Assembly: GCA_947095585.1 (NCBI GenBank)
Contig: OX352761.1
Span: 50,022,019 to 50,086,018, forward strand
DNA length: 64,000 nucleotides
Reading direction: 5' to 3'
DNA from: Nephrocerus scutellatus
Taxonomy: Eukaryota; Arthropoda; Insecta; Diptera; Pipunculidae
Below the pieces are notes generated by a model. It was not told the origin of the DNA. It did not search any database and was given only the letters and a program-made list of their open reading frames with translations. Made by a program: the position numbers and the translations under genes. Positions 62,401 to 64,000 of the stretch are shown in pieces; position 1 is the stretch's first letter; each line of letters opens with the position of its first letter.

Positions 62401-63360
62401 AAACACAGGTACAAGGACAACAATCCTATCCCAGCAGAACAATAATCATGCATACCCCGAATTTTCCCTCCACTAATCCAACACATAAAAAGAAAAAATC
62501 CAAATCGGGGAGATGGATAATTTTTCTTCCCCTGATGTAAATCTATTAAATTTGGTTTCAAAGTAACTTCACAGTACGAACCATCGAATAGCACATAGAA
62601 CGAACCAGTAAGTAAAGACACAAACTGCTTGCATTCCGGACAGTGGCATCTAGCGTCGTGTAGCGCCAAACAACATAGATGCAAAATCCAACAATAACAG
62701 CAAAACAAATAAAACTCATGTCTTGTTTTTAGCTAACAAAGGATCCCCTGTGGTAAGCAGCCTGACTTTTCGTTCATTAATTTCTCAAGTTTTTAAGCGG
62801 ACGGCTTCCCTCTCTGCCCTCCACGGTTCAAGTGCTAAGCGGATGGACCACCTTATTCTTTCCTCAGCACAAGTGCAGGTACGAGGACGGCTTCCTCACT
62901 CCTTGCTTAATCCAAGTGCTTGTAAACAGACGACTCTCCCTTTCCCGTTGCAGTCGACCGGCTGCTATTTTAATGAAAAACACAATTCAATATTAAAAAC
63001 TCAAAGAACGACTGCCACGATCACTGCCATCGTGTGCAATAACAGTTGCAGAACAGTACAACACGACACTCAACTGGAAAGTGAACTGTCAGTTTTACAG
63101 TCCGAGTGAATAGATTCAAGGGTGAAGCCCGCCATTCCACCAGAGGGACGACTACATGAAACATAGAGTCGAAGAAAAATAATTTACACAAAATGATCTC
63201 GTGATATAAAAAATGAAAACAACCTATAAAATTAACAATTTTTAATCGGAGATCGGATTAATTTTAAAAAATGTATGGAAATTTTGATGAAAATATTAAA
63301 AGTTCTTAACAAAATATTTAAAATAGGTCTAACTCAACAAATCCAAGACAACTGCAGGTG
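62401..63360. other. Unassigned segment with one module remnant
   Basis: 62700-63110 has GCGGACGGCTTCCCTCTCTG-type semi-repeats (again GAGGACGGCTTCCTCACTCC) and could be part of an LTR following the integrase fragment. 63190-63310 resembles one degraded unit of the 100-bp module. No gene recognised. Confidence 0.35.
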
Positions 63361-63372
63361 TTAATTAATATA

Positions 63373-64000
63373 ATGGAAAGAAATCGGGACATCGCAAATG
63401 GATAAAGCACTCGATGCGCGAAAGAAGACACAAAGAAGTTCTGGAAATGATAAAAAAGGAGCTGAACAGTATTGGACCGCCAGTGTAGTCTATATTTGAA
63501 TGGAAGAAAGTAATGGTTTGTTGATATTCATCATTTAAATCTTTCAAATCAATTCATTTAAGGTATGGCTCGTGGATTCAAATATATCAAGAAATTATTC
63601 CAACCCTAGAATTTCGACAAAGAGACAGAAAAAAATATGACTTCACAGGAGGCCTTAGAAAAGGAAATACATCTGCAACGAGAATTGTGCGATAAAATCG
63701 GAGAAGTTGTCTCATGTATTAAAAGTCATCACGGCGAAATGTAAGCAAATGTTAAAAAAGTATATCACTCACTTTAAAGACTGTATGATCAGCACAAATT
63801 GGCCTTAAAAGTTAAAAGGAGAAAGAAAGAAAGAAGAAGAAATCAAGCGCTACAACTTAGAAATGGAAAGGCTGAAGACAGAAGAAATTAAAGCTAAATA
63901 GATATAATTTCAAACAGCTTCTTCTAAAAATAGATGAAGCCAAGCTGGAAACGTTTGAGTGCAATAACTAATTTGTGGTTTTATTCAGTAAATAAAAAGT
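63373..64000 (+). pseudogene. Decayed Myb/SANT-type ORF, Harbinger-like accessory gene
   Basis: Pieces MERNRDIANG, CAKEDTKKFWK, EMIKKELNSIGPP and FEWKKVMV match in order the Myb/SANT domain of Harbinger accessory proteins (which read roughly MxxNPDIAKG, FWEEIAKKLNSIGPP, WKKTW). A later segment SQEALEKEIHLQRELCDKIG and an extended Lys/Glu-rich coiled stretch follow. At least one frame shift and two stops. It continues to the window edge. Confidence 0.5.

Noticed and set aside
62379..62708. Cys-rich minus-strand ORF of 109 codons
   Set aside because: Opposite a gypsy integrase tail and no known domain; scattered cysteines only.

Overview
This window looks like transposon-rich nuclear DNA of an insect, most likely a fly. 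It is AT-rich, holds almost no host coding sequence, and carries nested copies of Ty3/gypsy, BEL/Pao, copia, several LINE clades, mariner, Harbinger and Helitron elements. The species call is an inference from this mix; nothing in the window fixes it.

Region 1 (1-10.6 kb): a 9.7-kb gypsy-type LTR retrotransposon on the minus strand (601-10292). It sits inside an older gypsy remnant (1-600 plus 10297-10560) and is flanked by a 4-bp duplication, GTAG. Its 1.8-1.9 kb LTRs carry 61-bp tandem repeats between their own TATA box and polyadenylation signal. Besides gag and pol it has a third ORF in the env position that reads as a Ulp1-type (C48) cysteine protease. This is the most unusual item in the window. 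A solo LTR of the same family (33417-34551, duplication ATAT) has different internal repeats.

Region 2 (10.8-26.5 kb): a jockey-type LINE fragment, an RTE-like LINE split by another LINE, then a BEL element split by a largely complete gypsy element (16981-25047, duplication CTAT, 999-residue RT-RNase H-integrase ORF).

Region 3 (26.5-34.6 kb): fragments of gypsy, copia, R1/LOA-like LINE and mariner, an LTR with its primer-binding site but no body (29453-30098), Helitron debris, and the solo LTR.

Region 4 (34.6-42 kb): the only likely host gene. A 68-bp exon (35593-35660) and a terminal exon (41091-41696) join in phase and encode a Gln-rich C-terminus. The 5.4-kb intron holds a 311-bp MITE and a LINE copy in the same orientation.

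Region 5 (42-64 kb): AT-rich repeats, a Harbinger element (46.3-48.8 kb), a BEL element with its RT catalytic segment deleted and an env-like ORF (49.4-54.7 kb), two more copies of the dispersed LINE, nested Helitron-like elements with recognisable TC...CTAG ends (57.9-59.7 kb), a gypsy integrase remnant and a decayed Harbinger-like DNA-binding ORF at the right edge. A roughly 100-bp module, often in tandem, recurs at about eleven places between 26.5 and 63.3 kb.
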